Shown here piece by piece: positions 17,752 through 27,562 of a DNA stretch of 51,235 nt (positions are counted from its first letter, which is position 1; the number at the start of each line of letters is the position of its first letter). The stretch spans positions 1 through 51,235 of the forward strand of contig CAJQNK010000131.1 in the NCBI GenBank assembly GCA_905479655.1. Direction: 5' to 3'. The notes under the pieces are model-generated. The model was given only the letters and a program-made list of their open reading frames with translations. It did not search any database and was not told the DNA's origin. The stretch is from an uncultured bacterium. GTDB taxonomy: Bacteria; Acidobacteriota; Thermoanaerobaculia; Multivoradales; JAHEKO01. The position numbers and the translations under genes were made by a program.

Positions 17752-19959
17752 CTACGCCCCTCCGGAGCTTCGGTGACTCGAGGCCGAGCCCCTGCTCTCG
17801 ACCGCCGCGATCAGGTGTTTCAGGAACCGCTGGCCCGACACCTCCAGGGTGCGGATCTTGAGTTGCTCCAGCTGGTGCAGCTTGATCGCCTCCCAGAGAC
17901 TCCGCTCCATCCGCCGATAGTCGTCCCTCGGCGAGCGCTCCGGCGGAAGCTGGCACGCGAAGCGATCTCGCTTGCTGCGGGTATCCATCAGGTACTTGCA
18001 GACGATCCTGAAATCAGGGTCGGAGTAGTGATACCCGAGGATCACGATCGGCCCTCGGTCGATGTACTCCAGGATCTTCTCCGGCACCGCCGAAGAGACC
18101 CCTCGGGAGAACTCGAGGTACTGATCTGCGGAGATGGCGCAGCTCCCCTTGAGATCCTGGGAGCCATGGAACTTGTACACGAGGGGACTCGTGAACCTCT
18201 CGGCCGGCAGGCTCTGCAACCCCGAGCTCCGGTCCGCTGCGGCGAGATGGAAAGGACCCCGCCTGCCATGCATCGCGATCTTGTCTTTCAGCTCCTCCGG
18301 ACTCGAGAGGGTCGTTTGCGACTCTCCACCGCCGTGCTCCATGCCTCCGCGCACGCTGTTCAGCGCCGTGGTCAGACGGATCTTCCGACCCTCTCTCACC
18401 ACCTCCTGGTACTCGTTGACGTCGATCCGCTTGCAGTCGCGATACTGCACGATGCGGGTGAACGGTACGCACTCCTCCAGCAGGGCGCGCTCGAGCAGCA
18501 GGTCGAAGTTCGTCGTGACGATCACGATACTCGGGCCGGCCGCGTTCCCGGAGCGGAGGAGCTTGACCAGTTGGGCGAGCCGGCGGGTGACCGGCGGCAC
18601 CCGACGAGGAGGGCCGATCCTATTGCGAACCCAGGCGTCGAGATTGTCATCCCCCATGTCGACCGAGTAGTAGTTCGCCACCACATCGAAAGGAGGCAGC
18701 AGTCGGTCGTAGCTCGAGTCGATGATCCCCAGTTGCTGGAGCAGTGCACGGCTCAGCTGGAAGGGTCTCGGCGGACTGAGGGCTCCGCATCCGACCGCGG
18801 AAGGGCCGACATAGAGCGTCAGGTTCTCCTCGCCGAGAAGCGGCAGCAGGCGATGGATCGCGCCCCGCGCCGCCTTTTCGACCATCGATGGATCTTCACG
18901 GCCGTCTCCTGACGACGACTCGCCCGACAGACTCCTCCCCGTGCGTCCCGAGGGCGGTCGCTCGCCGGGCCGGAACGGATCTCCATCGTCCGGCGTCGAG
19001 ACCCGCGGCTCCGGCTCCCCACTCCGTCGAGGAGCTTCGGCCCGGCGCAGATGCCTCGGCCTCTCGCGCTTCTCCTCCCCGGTGAGCGCGGTCTGGATCG
19101 AGGCCAGGGTTCTCGTCCTCTCCGTCCCCAGATAGAACTTCGAGTAGTCCGGCACCAGCCGGGTGCTCCTCAGGGGATCGTTCTCCGCGAGCTCGTCCCA
19201 CGGACACAGGAAGACACCGATGGCGGGGATGGCAGGCCGCATGTTGAGCTTCTTCCTAAGCTCGCGCGACAGCGCGTCGCGCTCCCAGATGCCGGCGCCC
19301 TCCTTCCCGACCAGCAGGATGACCGAGCAATTCCCCTGGATGTGATGGAGGCACGCCGCCAGGTCGGCCTCGTCGTCGGAGACCCAGTCCTGGAGCCGGA
19401 CCACCGACCCTTTCTCTTCGAGCGCGGTCGCCAGATTCTCCGCCTCGGCTCGGTTGGCACCGTGGAAGACGAGGCTGATCGGACGAGGAAGCAACTCCTC
19501 GATGCGGAGCAGGAGCTTCTTCCAGATCTCCTTGCGCCCCGCGTCGTCCAGACCGTCGAGGGTCTGTTCGCCGGCCGGCAGAAACTGGAACCCCTCGAGC
19601 TGCTGGGCCCGTCCCCTGAGCAACAGGGGTTCGAGCCGGATGGGAAGGATCTCGGCGTCGTCGCGACGCGCAGCCTCGAGCAGGGAGGGCAGCTCGATCT
19701 CCTTGATGAAGGCCGAGTTGGCGAAGTTCATACTGACCAGGAGGATGCCGACCTTCGTCCTGTCCAGTGCGCCTTCGATCTCGCCCCTCCAGGCCTCCCC
19801 GAGCCGCAGTCGGCCGTCCTCGAAGTAGTCGATCCCGGCCTCCTCTCCGAGGTGCTGAAGATAGCGACCGAGGTCGTCCTTCACGGCACGGTCTTTGTGG
19901 CTGTAGCAGACAAAGACCTTGTTGCGGGTCATCTTGACCAAGCGTGAGTCGACGGACAT
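17752..19959 (-). CDS. TIR / TIR-like / SIR2 three-domain protein (probable dual NADase effector)
   Basis: 735 aa. Residues 11-155 form a TIR domain: VFVCYSHKDRAVKDDL, FEDGRLRLGEAWRGEI, then GILLVSMNFANSAFIKEIEL. E87 in FIKEIEL matches the catalytic Glu position of NAD-cleaving TIRs. Residues about 160-295 are a second TIR-like unit (ISLVFHGANRAEAENL, SVILLVGKEGAGIWERDAL) without an obvious catalytic Glu. A low-complexity linker (300-360) leads to a SIR2-like domain (370-720) with VTTNFDLLLERAL (N484), VYKFHGSQDLKG (H598) and ILGYHYSDPDF, the pattern of defence-associated SIR2. Both catalytic centres look intact, so NAD+ depletion is the likely output. First gene of the operon, ATG at 19959, with a TATGAT box 45 bases upstream. 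The TIR and SIR2 combination in one chain beside a separate STAND gene is unusual. Confidence 0.88.
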   Translation of the reverse strand: MSVDSRLVKMTRNKVFVCYSHKDRAVKDDLGRYLQHLGEEAGIDYFEDGRLRLGEAWRGEIEGALDRTKVGILLVSMNFANSAFIKEIELPSLLEAARRDDAEILPIRLEPLLLRGRAQQLEGFQFLPAGEQTLDGLDDAGRKEIWKKLLLRIEELLPRPISLVFHGANRAEAENLATALEEKGSVVRLQDWVSDDEADLAACLHHIQGNCSVILLVGKEGAGIWERDALSRELRKKLNMRPAIPAIGVFLCPWDELAENDPLRSTRLVPDYSKFYLGTERTRTLASIQTALTGEEKRERPRHLRRAEAPRRSGEPEPRVSTPDDGDPFRPGERPPSGRTGRSLSGESSSGDGREDPSMVEKAARGAIHRLLPLLGEENLTLYVGPSAVGCGALSPPRPFQLSRALLQQLGIIDSSYDRLLPPFDVVANYYSVDMGDDNLDAWVRNRIGPPRRVPPVTRRLAQLVKLLRSGNAAGPSIVIVTTNFDLLLERALLEECVPFTRIVQYRDCKRIDVNEYQEVVREGRKIRLTTALNSVRGGMEHGGGESQTTLSSPEELKDKIAMHGRRGPFHLAAADRSSGLQSLPAERFTSPLVYKFHGSQDLKGSCAISADQYLEFSRGVSSAVPEKILEYIDRGPIVILGYHYSDPDFRIVCKYLMDTRSKRDRFACQLPPERSPRDDYRRMERSLWEAIKLHQLEQLKIRTLEVSGQRFLKHLIAAVESRGSASSHRSSGGA

Positions 19960-20003
19960 CCAGACCAGCCCAGAAGGGGCCTTCGTCTTGAACCTGGATC
20001 GTC

Positions 20004-20009
20004 ATCATA
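20004..20009 (-). promoter_or_regulatory. Candidate -10 box for the TIR-SIR2 operon
   Basis: The minus strand reads TATGAT, 45 bases before the ATG of the TIR-SIR2 gene. No good TTGACA-like -35 is visible at the expected distance, so this may be a weak or activator-dependent promoter. Confidence 0.35.
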
Positions 20010-20066
20010 GCGGAGGGCTCCCCGCGCCCCGCGGACGACGCGGCGAGCGCGAAAAAGAGAAGACCG

Positions 20067-20082
20067 GTTACAAACCGTGACA
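20067..20082 (+). promoter_or_regulatory. Direct repeat GTTACA-N4-GTGACA, possible OmpR-type regulator box
   Basis: Two hexamers with exact 10-bp phase (20067-20072 and 20077-20082) lie 44-59 bases before the first gene of the exporter operon that ends in an OmpR-family regulator gene (25143-25844). OmpR-family proteins often bind direct repeats spaced about one helical turn apart. Autoregulation is inferred; degenerate further copies may follow at 20087 and 20098. Confidence 0.4.
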
Positions 20083-20125
20083 CGCAGGACAAAGCCCGGT
20101 GACGCGGTGCTCCTACCGTCGCCGC

Positions 20126-20926
20126 ATGAAGAACTTCGCGTTGCTCGTCGTCAGCCACCTCGTCGTCGCCGGAGCGGCCCTCGGAGCGGAGGCCCAGGCA
20201 GTCCGCTACGACGACCCGTCCGGCCCCGTCACCCTGGTGATCAGCCAGGACATCGGCGTCCGGGACCACCCGTCGATCGCCGCGCGCGAGCTCTCGTTCG
20301 AGCTGGCCGTCACCCGAGTCGGCGCCGAGCCCGCGATCACCGTCGACATCCTCGAGGCTCGGGGGACCTACACCGCCCACGGGATGGAGCAACGTCTCGG
20401 CACCCGCCACCTGCGGGGACGACGCTTCCCGATGGCGATCGACGACGGCGGTCGGTCCCTGCTGGCCGGGGAGCCGGACGACTCGCCGACCCTGGACCTC
20501 GGTCCTCCCGTCGCGGCGCCCCTCTCGCTGGCCACCACGCTGGCCGACATCGTCCCCGGGCTCCCTTCCGAGCCGGTCGAGGTCGGAGCCACCTGGACCC
20601 GCCGCCGGCCCATCCGAGCCCTCGAGGGCTGGGGCTGGGGCGAGGGCCCCCTGATCAGCACGCACCGCGTCCGATCGGTCGAGCGACGAGGCGCGCGGAC
20701 GGTCGTCGTCGTCGAGACCGAAGGCGAGGCCGAGCTCACCCCGCTGGGAGGCGGGTCGGGCTACCGGGGGACCCTGCGACGCACCGGCACCTGGAGCTTC
20801 GACGCCACCGCCGGGCGCCTGCTCTCCCTCTCCATGAGCCAGGAGAGCGACGGCACCTCCCCGTTGCCCCAGGGCGACGTCGAGGTCCACCAGATCACCC
20901 ACTTCGAGCTCGAGACCCCGTCCTAG
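20126..20926 (+). CDS. Secreted protein of unknown function, first gene of exporter/two-component operon
   Basis: 266 aa from the ATG at 20126, which is chosen because it places a good signal peptide (KNFALLVVSHLVVAGAALGAEA) at the N-terminus; a GTG at 20099 would add nine charged residues. The mature part is beta-rich (ITVDILEARGTYTAHGMEQ, TVVVVETEGEAELTP, TWSFDATAGRLLSLSMSQ) and resembles envelope proteins that are scored as DUF6263-like, but I do not assign a family firmly. A second MacB-like operon in the window has no counterpart. It lies 38 bases before the membrane-fusion protein gene, so it is probably the periplasmic partner or sensor-related component of the exporter. Confidence 0.75.
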   Translation: MKNFALLVVSHLVVAGAALGAEAQAVRYDDPSGPVTLVISQDIGVRDHPSIAARELSFELAVTRVGAEPAITVDILEARGTYTAHGMEQRLGTRHLRGRRFPMAIDDGGRSLLAGEPDDSPTLDLGPPVAAPLSLATTLADIVPGLPSEPVEVGATWTRRRPIRALEGWGWGEGPLISTHRVRSVERRGARTVVVVETEGEAELTPLGGGSGYRGTLRRTGTWSFDATAGRLLSLSMSQESDGTSPLPQGDVEVHQITHFELETPS

Positions 20927-20964
20927 GACCGCCCCGCTCCGAGAAGAGCAGCCTCTGGAGAGCC

Positions 20965-22050
20965 ATGCGACCAACCCGACGAAGCACCCCGGTCCTCGCC
21001 CTCACCCTCACGCTGGCGATCCTGGTCCTCGGCGGCTACGCCTGGCTCCGCGCCGGCACCGAGACCGCGGAGGACGCGCCCGAGACGGCGACGGTGACCC
21101 GGCAGAGCCTGGAGCGCGCGATCACCGCCACGGGTGTCATCCGCCCGCTGGTGGGCGCGGAGGTCGAGGTCGGCTCACGGGTCTCGGGGATCGTCCGCAG
21201 CATCCCCGTGGCGATCGGCGACCGGGTCGAACGGGGCGACCTGCTCGCCAGGATCGACCCGACCGAGCTCCGGGCGCAACTCGACCAGTCCCGGGCCGAT
21301 CGGCTCCTGGCCGAGGCCCAGCTCGCCCTGGCCACGAGCAGCTTCGAGCGAGCGTCCGCCCTGGCCGCCGACGGCATCCTCTCGGCTGGGGAGCTCGACT
21401 CCGCGACCCGCGACCTGGCGGTCGCCCGCGCCCGGCTGGAGCTGGAGCGAGCCCGTCTCGAGTCGTCCGAGATCACCCTGGGCTACACGGAGATCCGCGC
21501 CCCGATCCGGGGGATCGTCGCCGACGTCACCACGCAGGAGGGCGAGACCGTGGCGGCGAGCTTCGCCGCGCCCACCTTCGTCACCATCGTCGACCTCGAG
21601 CGCCTCGAGGTCCTGGCCTACGTCGACGAGACCGATGTCGGCCAGGTGTCCGTCGGCCAGCGCGGGACCTTCTCCGTGGACGCCTATCCGGGCGCGGAGG
21701 TGCCGGCGCGCGTCACCGCGATCGACCCGAAGGCCGAGATCCTCAACGGGATCGTCAACTACGTCGTCCGGATGGCGATCGAGCCCCGCAACCTCGAGGA
21801 CGATGGGGCGGACCTCCTCCTGCGACCCGAGATGACCGCCCACGTGCGGCTGCTCGTCGAGCGTAGGGAGCAGGTCCTGACGGTGCCCCGCCGCACCGTG
21901 CGGCGCCGCGCCGGCCGGCAGCTCGTCACGGTCCTGCGAGACGGGGCGTGGGTCGGCCAGGAGATCGAGCCCGGCTTCCGAACCGACCGCCTCGTCGAGG
22001 TCCTCGAGGGGCTCGACGAGGGCGAGATCGTCCAGCTCAACCAGGAGTGA
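20965..22050 (+). CDS. Periplasmic adaptor (HlyD/MacA-like membrane-fusion protein)
   Basis: 361 aa, with an N-terminal membrane anchor (VLALTLTLAILVLGGYAWL). It shows the adaptor order: first lipoyl half (EVGSRVSGIVRSIPVAIGDRVERGDLLARID), a helical hairpin (RADRLLAEAQLALATSSFERAS to ESSEITLGYTEIRAPI), second lipoyl half (GIVADVTTQEGETVAA), beta-barrel and membrane-proximal domains. It would link the ABC transporter encoded next to an outer-membrane channel; no TolC-type gene is in this operon. ATG at 20965 preceded by a GGAGAG ribosome site. The stop is 5 bases before the ATPase ATG. Confidence 0.92.
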   Translation: MRPTRRSTPVLALTLTLAILVLGGYAWLRAGTETAEDAPETATVTRQSLERAITATGVIRPLVGAEVEVGSRVSGIVRSIPVAIGDRVERGDLLARIDPTELRAQLDQSRADRLLAEAQLALATSSFERASALAADGILSAGELDSATRDLAVARARLELERARLESSEITLGYTEIRAPIRGIVADVTTQEGETVAASFAAPTFVTIVDLERLEVLAYVDETDVGQVSVGQRGTFSVDAYPGAEVPARVTAIDPKAEILNGIVNYVVRMAIEPRNLEDDGADLLLRPEMTAHVRLLVERREQVLTVPRRTVRRRAGRQLVTVLRDGAWVGQEIEPGFRTDRLVEVLEGLDEGEIVQLNQE

Positions 22051-22055
22051 ATCGA

Positions 22056-22723
<668 letters not shown>

Positions 22724-22727
<4 letters not shown>

Positions 22728-23932
22728 ACACGCGGCTGCTCGTCCTGGGAAGCGTTCGAGCCCTCGCCCGCAACAAGCTGCGGAGCTTCTTCATGAGTCT
22801 CGGCATCGTCGTCGGTGTAGCCGCACTGGTCTTCACCCGCTCCTACGGCTCCGGCGCGGAGCAGGAGATCCTGGACAGGATCAACAGGATGTTCAGCGCC
22901 GGCAGCATCATGATCGTCAACGGCAGCGGCGTCCTGCGGGGTGGCATCCGGACGCCGGGCCGGCTCACCCGCAAGGATGTCGAGGCCCTCGGCGCGGAAC
23001 TCGACGAGATCGTCGACTGGAGCTCGTCGCTGGCGGCGGGCGGGCGGGAGGTCCAGGCCGGCGACCGCAACCGCTCGCTGCTGATCGTGGGCACCACCGA
23101 GCGCACCCCGATCGTCGAAAACCGCGGGGTGACCGAGGGCGAGCCGTTCTCGGCGGCGGACGTCGCCTCGGCCGCCCGGGTCGCCCTCCTCGGTCGCACC
23201 GCCGCCGACGCCCTGTTCGGCTCGGAGGACCCGATCGGCCAGCGGCTCCTGATCGACGGCTCGCCCTACCGGATCCAGGGCCTCCTCGAGGCCTACGGCG
23301 TCGATCCCCACGGCCTCGACCGCGACGACGAGGTCCACGTGCCGATCACGACGATGATGCGCCGGCTGATCGACCGCGACACGATCGGCACCGCCAAGCT
23401 GATCGTCGCGGACGCCGACGCGACGGACGAGGCGGTCGACCGGGTCGCCGACCTCCTGCGTCGGCGCCACGGCCTCGCCGACGACCAGCCCGACGACTTC
23501 ACCATTTTCACCCCGACGCAGATCCAGGAACGGGTCCGGGAGGCGAGCCAGGTGCTGACCCTCTATCTGCCGGCCACCGCCGCCATCGCCCTCCTGGTCG
23601 CGGCCATCGTCATCGCCAACATCCTGCTCCTCGCGGTGAGCGAGCGGGTACCCGAGATCGGCCTGCGCAAGGCCGTCGGAGCCACGGACCGGCAGATCAG
23701 CTTCCAGTTCTTCCTCGAGAGCCTGGTCGTCACGGTCGTCTCCGGCCTCGCCGGCGTCGCCCTCGGCGCCGCCGCGCTCCTCACGCTGGGCCACGCGACG
23801 GGGACCCCGGCGAGCCCGACGCCCGACTCGATCCTCCTCGGACTCGCGGCGGCGCTGATCGTCGGCCTGGCGGCGGGCCTCCTGCCCGCCCGTCGGGCGG
23901 CCCGGCTGGAGCCCGTGGACGCGTTGCGGTGA
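22724..23932 (+). CDS. MacB-type ABC permease 1
   Basis: 402 aa. One N-terminal transmembrane helix ([21 protein letters not shown]) is followed by a large periplasmic MacB_PCD domain (about residues 45-265), then three C-terminal helices of the FtsX domain ([67 protein letters not shown]). This is the normal MacB/LolCE-type layout. It begins within the ATPase stop and ends in a GTGA overlap with a second permease gene. Two different permeases with one ATPase suggest a heterodimeric transporter. Confidence 0.93.
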
Positions 23933-25146
23933 GGTGGTCGACGAGCCTGCGGCAGTCGTGCCGGGCGCTGGCCCGGAGCGGATGGAGGACCACCCTGTCG
24001 GCCGTCGGCGTCGCCGTCGGCGTCGCCTCCGTGGCGCTGCTCATCGGCGCGGGCGCGGGTGCCGACCGGGCGCTGCGGGAGAGCCTGGCGCCACTCGGGC
24101 GAAACCTGCTGGTGGTGAATGCCGCCCGCCGCGAGAGCAGCGCCCTGCGCGGTCTCGGCGGCCGCGGCACGACCCTCACCGTGGAGGACGGGCTGGCGGT
24201 GGCGGCCCGGGTGCCCGGCGTCTCGATCGTCGCCCCTTCCGTCGAAGCTCCACGTCTCGCGACCGCCGAGGGTCGTGCCGTACCGGTGAGAGTCAACGGG
24301 ACGACGCCGGGCTTCCAGCAGGCGCGGAGCTTCCCCCTCGTCGCCGGCCGGTTCCTCGACGAGGAAGACCTCCGCGAGAGCCGCCGCGTCGCCGTGGTCG
24401 GCGCCCCGGTCGTCGAGCAGCTCTTCGAGGGCGAGATCCCGCTGGGCGAGTCGCTGCGGATCGGCGGCGTGCCGTTCCGGATCGTGGGCGTGACCCGCAA
24501 GAAGGGGGTCTCGAGCAACGGGGCCAACGACGACGAGCTCGTGATGGTGCCCCTCACGACCGCGATGCGACGCCTCCTGGACGTGGACTCCCTCGATCGG
24601 ATCTACATCCAGGCGGAGTCCGAGGAGGCGGTGCCGGTCGTCCTCCGGGGGCTCGTCGAGCTGCTGCGCCGCCGTCACGGTGTGCCTGCGGCAGGGACCG
24701 ACGACTTCAGCGTGCGGGACCAGACGGCCATCGCCCGCGCGCAGCGGGAGGTGAGCGGGCCGCTCTCCAGGGTGGTGCCGACGCTCGCGGCGCTCGCCCT
24801 GGGTCTCGGCGGGGTCGGCCTCCTGGCGGTCTGCCTCCTCTCGGTCCGGGAGCGGACCTCCGAGATCGGGCTACGGCTCGCCGTCGGCGGCCTGCCGCGG
24901 GAGATCCTGCTCCAGTTCCTGGCGGAGGCGGTGCTCGTCTCGATCCTCGGTGGACTCCTGGGCCTGACCGTCGGCGCGGCGAGCCTCGCCGCCGCCGCCG
25001 CGCTGACCCGCTGGCCCATGGCGCTCGTCTGGCAGGCCTTCGTGTACCCTTTCCTCCTGTCCGTGGCGATCGCGCTGGTCTTCGGCGCCTACCCGGCCTG
25101 GCGCGCCGCACGGCTCGACCCGATCGTGGCCCTGAACCACCGATGA
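23929..25146 (+). CDS. MacB-type ABC permease 2
   Basis: 405 aa, GTG start inside the preceding TGA (GTGA overlap). Same architecture as permease 1: first helix ([22 protein letters not shown]), periplasmic core domain, then an FtsX domain with [26 protein letters not shown] and [19 protein letters not shown]. The sequence is clearly different from permease 1 beyond the shared family motifs. Its TGA overlaps the response regulator ATG, so exporter and regulator are coupled in one operon. Confidence 0.92.
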   Translation: MRWSTSLRQSCRALARSGWRTTLSAVGVAVGVASVALLIGAGAGADRALRESLAPLGRNLLVVNAARRESSALRGLGGRGTTLTVEDGLAVAARVPGVSIVAPSVEAPRLATAEGRAVPVRVNGTTPGFQQARSFPLVAGRFLDEEDLRESRRVAVVGAPVVEQLFEGEIPLGESLRIGGVPFRIVGVTRKKGVSSNGANDDELVMVPLTTAMRRLLDVDSLDRIYIQAESEEAVPVVLRGLVELLRRRHGVPAAGTDDFSVRDQTAIARAQREVSGPLSRVVPTLAALALGLGGVGLLAVCLLSVRERTSEIGLRLAVGGLPREILLQFLAEAVLVSILGGLLGLTVGAASLAAAAALTRWPMALVWQAFVYPFLLSVAIALVFGAYPAWRAARLDPIVALNHR

Positions 25147-25844
25147 GTGGCAAGACTCCCTTCCGGCTGCTCATCATCGACGACGACGTCGAGCTCACCG
25201 GGCTGCTGGCGGAGTACTTCGAGCGCTTCGGCCACCGGCTGACGAGCGCCACCCACGCCGCCGAGGGGCGCCGGCTCCTGCGCAACGTGGACCCCGACCT
25301 GCTCATCCTCGACGTGATGCTGCCGGACGCCGACGGCATGGAGCTCTGCCGCTCGATCCGGCGGGAGAGCGACCTGCCGATCGTCATGCTCACCGCCCGG
25401 GGCGACCTGCCCGATCGCGTCCTCGGTCTCGAGCTGGGGGCCGACGACTACCTGTCGAAGCCGTTCGAGCCGCGCGAGCTCGTGGCGCGGGTCGAGACCC
25501 TCATGAGGCGCTCCCGGGGAGCCCCCCGGAGGCGCTGGACCGCGCACGGCGGCCTGACGCTCGACACCGCGACCCGGAGGGTCACCCTCGACGAGGCGGA
25601 GGTCGACCTCACGACGACCGAGTTCGAGCTCCTGCGGATCCTCATGGAGAGCCGCGGCCGGGTCCTGTCGAGGGGCACCCTCCTCCGCCGGCTCCGGGGC
25701 CTCGACGCCGACGTGTACGATCGCGCCGTCGACATGCTGGTGAGCCGGCTGCGCAGGAAGCTGGGCGACGACTCCCGCACCCCCCGCTTCGTCAAGACGA
25801 TCCGCGGCGCCGGCTACCAGTTCGTGGGGGTCGCCGATTCCTGA
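25143..25844 (+). CDS. OmpR-family response regulator
   Basis: 233 aa. Receiver domain: acidic pair IIDDDVE (about residues 10-16), phospho-acceptor Asp in DLLILDVMLPDADGME, Thr in VMLTARGD and Lys in DDYLSKPFEPREL. The C-terminal winged helix has LTTTEFELLRILMESRGRVLSRGTLL and the recognition region DRAVDMLVSRLRRKLGDD. The gene overlaps the permease stop (ATGA) and precedes its kinase. The likely target is the promoter at 20067-20082, inferred. Confidence 0.95.
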   Translation: MSGKTPFRLLIIDDDVELTGLLAEYFERFGHRLTSATHAAEGRRLLRNVDPDLLILDVMLPDADGMELCRSIRRESDLPIVMLTARGDLPDRVLGLELGADDYLSKPFEPRELVARVETLMRRSRGAPRRRWTAHGGLTLDTATRRVTLDEAEVDLTTTEFELLRILMESRGRVLSRGTLLRRLRGLDADVYDRAVDMLVSRLRRKLGDDSRTPRFVKTIRGAGYQFVGVADS

Positions 25845-25857
25845 ACGCCCGAGCGTC

Positions 25858-27153
25858 CTGTGGCGGTTCCGGCTCGCCGGCGCGGCGCTGATCCTGGCGG
25901 TCGCGGCCGTCGGCGGCCTGTTCTACGCCCTGGTCAACACCCACTACCTCGGCGCGATGGTCAGCCGCACACTGGGCCCCTTCAGCGACTCTCTCGCCGA
26001 GGTCGGCTTCTCGAGCCCGGACCCCGACATCTGGCAACGCATCGCCGAGCGCCACGACGTGGGGGTCGAGGTCGAGCCGGTCGACGGCGAGCCCTTCGCC
26101 TACGACCGGAGCGGCAAGCCGGTCCCCGTCGACTCGGCGGCCCTCCGCGGCCTGATCCGGGCCCCGCGGACGGCACCCGACGGCCGACGCGTCGTCTTCC
26201 ACTGGCCGGTCCTCTCCTTCGGAGACGCCCACACCCCCCTGCTCGGCGCCCTCCTCTTCATGGTCTCGAGCGTGATCGGTACAGCCTTCTGGTTCCTGCA
26301 CCGTCAACTGCGGCCGCTGACCTGGCTCCACTCCGGGGTCGAGGCCGTCGGCCGGGGCGACTTCGGCACCCGCGTCCCCGTCGTGCGTGAGGACGAGATC
26401 GGCCAGGTGGCCCGGGCCTTCAACGCCATGGCCGTGCGGGTGGGCGAGATGATCGACGACCGCGAGCGCCTGCTCGCGGACGTGAGCCACGAGCTCCGCT
26501 CTCCCCTCGCGCGCGCCAAGGTGGCTCTCGAGCTCCTGCCCGAGAGCGCCAAGCGAGACTCGATCGACCGGAACCTTCGGGAGATGGAGCGCCTGGTCTC
26601 GGTGCTCCTGGAGCGCGAAGGCCTGCGCGCCCGGGCGGGCCGGCTCGAGGCCGAGACGGTGGACCTCGCCGAGATCGTGCGCGACGGCGTCACGGCCTTC
26701 GCCGACCGCGATCCGGGCGTCGAGCTCGCCCCCGTCGGACCGACGCCCCTGAGCGCCGACCCCACGCTCCTCCGACTCCTGGTTCGCAACCTGCTCGACA
26801 ACGCGGTCAAGTTCTCCCACGCCGACAGCCGCCCCGTCCGGGTCACCCTCGAAAACCGGGGCGACCGGATCCGCCTGCGGGTGACCGACGACGGCATCGG
26901 CATCCCGGAGGGATCCGAGGAGAGCCTCTTCGAGCCCTTCGTCAAAGCCGACCCGGCCCGCGGCCATCGTACCGGCTACGGCATCGGCCTCAACCTCTGC
27001 CAGCGCATCGTCCGACTCCACGGCGGCACGATCCGCCTGAGAAGACGGGAGGCCGGGGGAACCGAGGCGGTCGTGGACCTGGAGCACCACCCGGGACCGG
27101 CGTCACGAGCGACCCCCCGGAGGGCCGGCGCGCCAATGGTCGATGACCCGTGA
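25858..27153 (+). CDS. Sensor histidine kinase of the exporter operon
   Basis: About 431 aa. The first in-frame ATG (25957) would cut through the first membrane helix (FRLAGAALILAVAAVGGLFY), so the true start is upstream and non-ATG; CTG 25858 is my estimate and ATT 25837 is an alternative. A periplasmic sensor of about 90 residues is followed by helix 2 (LLGALLFMVSSVIGTAFWFL), HAMP, the H-box LLADVSHELRSPLARAK, N-box RNLLDNAVKFS, G1 TDDGIGIPEG, F-box and G2 TGYGIGLNLCQRIV. It is the cognate kinase of the preceding regulator. The sensor domain resembles CpxA-like envelope-stress kinases in size, but the ligand is unknown. Confidence 0.88.
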   Translation: MWRFRLAGAALILAVAAVGGLFYALVNTHYLGAMVSRTLGPFSDSLAEVGFSSPDPDIWQRIAERHDVGVEVEPVDGEPFAYDRSGKPVPVDSAALRGLIRAPRTAPDGRRVVFHWPVLSFGDAHTPLLGALLFMVSSVIGTAFWFLHRQLRPLTWLHSGVEAVGRGDFGTRVPVVREDEIGQVARAFNAMAVRVGEMIDDRERLLADVSHELRSPLARAKVALELLPESAKRDSIDRNLREMERLVSVLLEREGLRARAGRLEAETVDLAEIVRDGVTAFADRDPGVELAPVGPTPLSADPTLLRLLVRNLLDNAVKFSHADSRPVRVTLENRGDRIRLRVTDDGIGIPEGSEESLFEPFVKADPARGHRTGYGIGLNLCQRIVRLHGGTIRLRRREAGGTEAVVDLEHHPGPASRATPRRAGAPMVDDP

Positions 27154-27204
27154 CCGGTGACCCGTGAGGGTCCCGGCGGGCCGGCGAAACCGGGAAGCGA
27201 CGGC

Positions 27205-27285
27205 TCAGCGGCGTCGGCCGCGCCAGTAGAGGCCACCACCACCGAACAGAAGGACCAACACGACGATCAGCAATCGAGTATTCAC
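27205..27285 (-). CDS. 26-aa single-span membrane peptide
   Basis: GTG start at 27285 preceded by a near-perfect ribosome site (AAAGGAGATC). The peptide is MNTRLLIVVLVLLFGGGG followed by LYWRGRRR and TGA: one hydrophobic helix, a glycine run and a positively charged tail. This recalls the start of DUF3309-like small membrane proteins, which are longer, so it may be a truncated one. It sits after the end of the second two-component operon on the same strand. Evidence is the ribosome site plus the composition. Confidence 0.55.
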   Translation of the reverse strand: MNTRLLIVVLVLLFGGGGLYWRGRRR

Positions 27286-27322
27286 GCGATCTCCTTTCAC
27301 TCTTACCGGCTCTGAGGCTCGC

Positions 27323-27562
27323 CTGCGGAAGCCCGTGACAATTCCCTGGGACACGCTCCAGCTCCAATTCGGCTGCAGCTACAAGAATCCCCGCCACTTC
27401 AAGCGCCGGTTCCTCAAGTACTTGAAGAGCGTCATCAGCTACTACCCCGAAGCTCGACTCTCGAACTACTCATCGGGCCTCCAGCCGAGACCGTCGCCCA
27501 CTCACGCGGCCCCGTGGAGCTCAAAGCGAGATGTCGGTGCCGAGTGGCTGGCCCTTCAATGA
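27323..27562 (+). pseudogene. repA: repA C-terminal fragment
   Basis: From base 27323 the frame reads LRKPVTIPWDTLQLQFGCSY, then KNPRHFKRRFLKYLKSVI and YYPEARLSNYSSGLQPRPSP. This matches the C-terminal winged-helix part of plasmid RepA initiators (the RepA_C family), which typically end in a RPSPP-type motif. No start and no N-terminal part precede it; the upstream side joins unrelated sequence near 27320. It therefore is a broken replication gene. N-terminal pieces of a similar protein lie at 34465-34788 and 43813-44303. The fragment occupies most of the 270-base gap between the 26-aa peptide and the kinase gene. Confidence 0.7.

Noticed and set aside
25957..25959. ATG as the start of the plus-operon kinase
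   Set aside because: It would remove the first membrane helix, which is clearly encoded upstream in the same frame.
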